64,000 nucleotides of DNA from Microbacteriaceae bacterium. Its GTDB lineage: Bacteria > Actinomycetota > Actinomycetes > Actinomycetales > Microbacteriaceae. The notes under the pieces are model-generated. The model saw only the letters and a list, made by a program, of their open reading frames with translations, had not been told where the DNA came from and did no database searches. Below are positions 63,105 to 64,000 of the stretch, piece after piece. The stretch lies in NCBI GenBank assembly GCA_019638805.1, contig JAHBTA010000005.1, positions 62,001 to 126,000 of the forward strand, given 5' to 3'. Position 1 is the stretch's first letter, and each line of letters starts with the position of its first letter. The position numbers and the translations under genes are program-made.

Positions 63105-64000
63105 GGTCTCGCGTCCTCGGCCCCGTGGAGGCGATCGGGGCCGCGAACACCAGCACGATGAGCGCCCCGAACGACACCAGCCACTCGAGCTGACGCCCGC
63201 CCGCCACCGCGGGCGTCACGGTCGTCGCCAGCGGGACGTCGTCGACCATGACGCCGGGCTCGTACCAGGGCAGCTGATCGTGCACCGAGCCGTCCGGGTG
63301 CACGATGGCGCTCGTGCCCACGGTCGAGATGTTCACGACCGTGCGCGCGGTCTCGATGGCCCGGATGCGCGCGATCGCGAGCTGCTGGACGCTCTCGTCG
63401 GTGCGCCCGAAGTCCGCGTTGTTCGTCTGGGCGAAGACGACCTGCGCCCCCTGCTCGACCATCTCGGTCATGAGCTGGTCGTCGACGATGTCGAAGCAGA
63501 TGGCGATGCCGGCGAGCACGCTGCGACCGCCCGTCTTCGCGCTCCCCACGTCGAGCACCGCGTCGGTGGTCCCCGGCGTGTACTCGCGACCGATGAGATC
63601 GATGAGGTCGGGGGCGAACATGCGCCAGAACGCCCGGTCGGGCACGTACTCGCCGAACGGCACCGGGTGCTTCTTGTCGTAGTAGTCGAGCTGCCCCTCC
63701 CCCGCGTGCCAGAGCGTCGAGGTGTTGTAGTACCGGTACACCTCGTCGCCGTTCGCGTCGGTATAGCCCTGGTCGCGCGCCGTGATGATGCCGGCCACGA
63801 GCGGCGCGTCGGCACGCGCCGCGACCGCGTCGAACGCCGCCGCCGCCTCGGGGAAGGCGAGCGGGTTGAGGTCGGAGGATCCCTCGGGCCAGACCACGAC
63901 ATCCACGTCGGCGGCGTAGACCGGCTCGGTCGCGGCGATCTGGCCGCGCAGGTTGTCGCCGCGGTTCTCGGGCGGGTCGAAGTAGCCCGCCTTGGTGTCG
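63088..64000 (-). CDS. lnt: Apolipoprotein N-acyltransferase (C-terminal part; start lies beyond the window)
   Basis: About 304 codons of an integral membrane nitrilase-fold enzyme that N-acylates lipoproteins. The frame is open to the window edge. The catalytic triad is visible: Glu in VVWPEGSSDLN, Lys in YYDKKHPVPFGEYVP and Cys in GIAICFDIVDD. A final membrane helix (LEWLVSFGALIVLVFAAPIA) precedes a short basic tail. The N-terminal membrane helices lie outside. The last 17 bases overlap the convergent rbpA end. Works after lspA in lipoprotein maturation. Confidence 0.93.
   Translation of the reverse strand, partial: DTKAGYFDPPENRGDNLRGQIAATEPVYAADVDVVVWPEGSSDLNPLAFPEAAAAFDAVAARADAPLVAGIITARDQGYTDANGDEVYRYYNTSTLWHAGEGQLDYYDKKHPVPFGEYVPDRAFWRMFAPDLIDLIGREYTPGTTDAVLDVGSAKTGGRSVLAGIAICFDIVDDQLMTEMVEQGAQVVFAQTNNADFGRTDESVQQLAIARIRAIETARTVVNISTVGTSAIVHPDGSVHDQLPWYEPGVMVDDVPLATTVTPAVAGGRQLEWLVSFGALIVLVFAAPIASTGPRTRDLRRSS

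Overview
The window is GC-rich, gene-dense actinobacterial chromosome. Gene content and order point to the family Microbacteriaceae (order Micrococcales); this is inferred from memory of gene order and family features, not from a database match. Supporting signs are a division and cell wall (dcw) cluster without ftsA, SepF and DivIVA/Wag31 beside FtsZ, RbpA, actinobacterial cytochrome oxidase subunit IV (CtaF), a bcc-type QcrCAB complex, class II DAHP synthase, many GTG/TTG starts and many probable leaderless promoters. I see no rRNA, tRNA, transposase, phage gene or CRISPR array. No stretch longer than 300 bases lacks a gene.

Layout. 1-5.8 kb: the tail of a probable FtsR-type MerR regulator, a second MerR regulator, a ParA-type ATPase, pyruvate carboxylase and peptide deformylase. 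5.8-16.2 kb: an envelope and lipid block syntenic with M. tuberculosis Rv2187-Rv2169: long-chain acyl-CoA ligase, ROK sugar kinase, PlsC-like acyltransferase, DAHP synthase, a PASTA Ser/Thr kinase (PknL type), a LysM hydrolase-like protein, the Rv2175c-type kinase substrate, a polyprenyl diphosphate synthase and a DUF3040 protein. 16.2-35.5 kb: the dcw cluster mraZ-rsmH-ftsL-ftsI-murE-murF-mraY-murD-ftsW-murG-murC-ftsQ-ftsZ, then yggS, sepF, divIVA, lspA and an RluA-family gene. Most junctions overlap by 1-4 bases. 35.6-44.8 kb: dnaE, a flavin reductase, hisD, nrdR, pyrD, a DUF3043 membrane protein, an M20 peptidase and an A-type Fe-S carrier. 44.9-53.7 kb: the terminal respiratory chain as two convergent operons (ctaC-ctaD-ctaF with a GNAT gene; ctaE-qcrC-qcrA-qcrB), with trpD divergent from ctaE. 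53.7-57.7 kb: a tightly overlapped operon of an FMN alpha-hydroxy acid oxidase, a luciferase-like oxidoreductase and glycerol kinase, preceded by a small orphan gene. 57.7-64 kb: an accessory-looking VapBC module next to a dif-like site, an SDR-AraC-VOC cluster, an NfeD/SPFH pair, a phosphodiesterase, rbpA and the end of lnt.

The core makes and regulates the cell envelope: lipid II synthesis (mur genes), septum assembly (fts genes, SepF, DivIVA), a muropeptide-sensing kinase, and lipoprotein processing (lspA, lnt). The most interesting signals lie between and at the ends of genes. Probable -10 hexamers sit six to nine bases before start codons. In five cases the TAG stop codon of one gene forms the first half of the next gene's -10 box. 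Short tandem repeats of 15-18 bp cluster at gene ends and in division genes. MerR-like palindromes lie before a MerR gene and before ftsZ. MraZ boxes are present in both orientations, and a dif-like 11-6-11 site lies beside vapBC.
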